Shown here: piece by piece, positions 7,278 to 7,818 of the stretch | How positions within the stretch are numbered: the stretch's first letter is position 1 | How the letters are laid out: each line of letters begins with the position of its first letter | Assembly (NCBI GenBank): GCA_012031335.1 | Contig: JAAUTT010000181.1 | Coordinates: 1 to 7,818, forward strand | Direction: 5' to 3' | DNA length: 7,818 bases | Source: Bacteroidales bacterium | GTDB taxonomy: Bacteria > Bacteroidota > Bacteroidia > Bacteroidales > JAAUTT01 | Made by a program: the position numbers and the translations under genes | Notes under the pieces: generated by a model | The model's input: only the letters and a program-made list of their open reading frames with translations | What the model was told of the DNA's origin: nothing | Databases searched by the model: none

Positions 7278-7310
7278 CAAAAGCATTGGGGAAATGCAAA
7301 CAGTTGCAAG
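7278..7310 (-). promoter_or_regulatory. Candidate promoter of the GH31 gene
   Basis: On the minus strand, CTTG (7310-7307) could be a degenerate -33 element and TGCTTTTG (7285-7278) a -7 element with one mismatch to TAnnTTTG. The 21-base spacing fits the Bacteroidota consensus. It would leave a short 5' leader of about 25-30 bases before the ATG at 7245. The candidate LacI operator lies between and over the -33 box, as expected for repression. Confidence 0.35.
7295..7308. promoter_or_regulatory. Candidate LacI-family operator (TGCAAACAGTTGCA)
   Basis: This 14-base site has perfect TGCAA/TTGCA half sites and matches the LacI-family consensus TGnAAnCGnTTnCA at every position but one (CA instead of the central CG). 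It sits 50 bases upstream of the GH31 start, in the gap just after a LacI-family regulator gene. It most likely links that regulator to GH31 expression. Binding is inferred. Confidence 0.6.
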
Positions 7311-7381
7311 ATACAATAATCATTAGGCGGAGAGCCAATGAGTCAAGGAAAAATTCGTCGGGAACGATGCCGGTTGATGTT

Positions 7382-7818
7382 TTATTTGGTTGAACCTCTG
7401 ACCACCAATTTAGTGTCGAGCATAATTTGTTTTGGTTCCTGAAGGTCGGGTTTACCATTGATTTGTTTCAGCAGTGCGGTTGCGGCGGCTTGACCGATTT
7501 CGAAAATGGGTTGCTGAATGGTCGTAAGCGGAGGGTCTACCAGAGCGGCAACAGGCTCATCGGTAAAGCCCATTACCGAAATATCTTCAGGTATTCTTAT
7601 TCCATGTTTTTTCAGGGTTATCATGGCGCCAAAAGCAACAGCATCGCAAACGCAAAATATGGCATCGGGCAAATCGGGTAGCGCTAAAATTTGAAGAATG
7701 GCAAATTCTCCGCTTTCTATGGAGAAATCACTTTCTATAACCATATTTTCTTTGAAAACGAGGTGGTTTTCTTCTAAACAATTCTGATACCCCTAATTTT
7801 CGTTTCTCTCGAACTACA
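7382..7818 (-). CDS. LacI-family transcriptional regulator, C-terminal part (runs off window; one frameshift)
   Basis: Only the last about 145 residues are in the window; the N-terminal helix-turn-helix lies beyond base 7818. The visible part is the second lobe of the periplasmic-binding-like sensor domain: PDAIFCVCDAVAFGAMITLK, then GIRIPEDISVMGFTDEP and PPLTTIQQPIFEIGQAA, all standard in LacI/GalR proteins, and a tail ending VVRGSTK. Near the window edge the frame breaks at C4 (7790-7793). Adding one base joins SSRETKIRG to YQNCLEENHLVF, matching the usual LacI R-x-x-GY-x-x-x-L-x-E motif. It precedes the GH31 gene on the same strand, so it is the likely local repressor or activator of that gene. 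The sugar ligand cannot be told. Confidence 0.88.

Noticed and set aside
7345..7370. Small hairpin TCGT-tcccg-ACGA followed by ATTTTT on the minus strand after the LacI gene
   Set aside because: Only four base pairs; too weak to call as a terminator.

Overview
The window looks like a carbohydrate-use locus from a member of the Bacteroidota. The base composition is moderately AT-rich, intergenic gaps are short with weak ribosome binding sites, two secreted glycoside hydrolases have signal peptides ending just before or at Gln, and the best promoter candidates resemble the Bacteroidota TTTG / TAnnTTTG type. No rRNA, tRNA, CRISPR array or insertion sequence was seen. No stretch longer than 300 bases lacks a gene. 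Bases 1-39 hold nothing recognisable beyond the leader of the first gene.

Left half, plus strand (40-4705): a FadR-subfamily GntR regulator, then a tight four-gene operon with gaps of 7-11 bases. The operon encodes an ExuT-like MFS transporter of the anion:cation symporter type, a secreted five-bladed-propeller glycosidase of GH43 type, an IolB-type aldose-ketose isomerase, and an IdnO-type short-chain dehydrogenase (5-keto-gluconate reductase family). A 10-base palindrome, TGGTTAACCA, matching the TGGT-nn-ACCA pattern of ExuR/UxuR-like regulators, lies between regulator and transporter. Together these read as uptake of a uronate-like acid, isomerisation to a 5-keto-aldonate and reduction to an aldonate. 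The exact substrate is inferred, not shown.

Centre (4706-4840): the operon converges on the minus-strand genes. The gap holds a three-copy heptamer repeat and a long hairpin that can serve as a terminator for both sides.

Right half, minus strand (7818-4841): the C-terminal part of a LacI-family regulator, running off the window edge, then a secreted GH31 glycosidase of about 800 residues. A near-perfect LacI-type operator (TGCAAACAGTTGCA) sits in the GH31 promoter region. The GH31 N-terminus looks like a jelly-roll module rather than the usual GH31 N-terminal domain.

A major caveat is that four of the seven genes are broken by seven single-base indels in total, all in or beside short homopolymers (A4, A6/T3, C4, C5, G6, G3-T3-A4, A9). 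In each case the reading resumes in another frame with perfect family continuity. This pattern is typical of uncorrected sequencing error more than of true gene decay. The genes are therefore annotated here as full-length reconstructions, with the indel sites listed.
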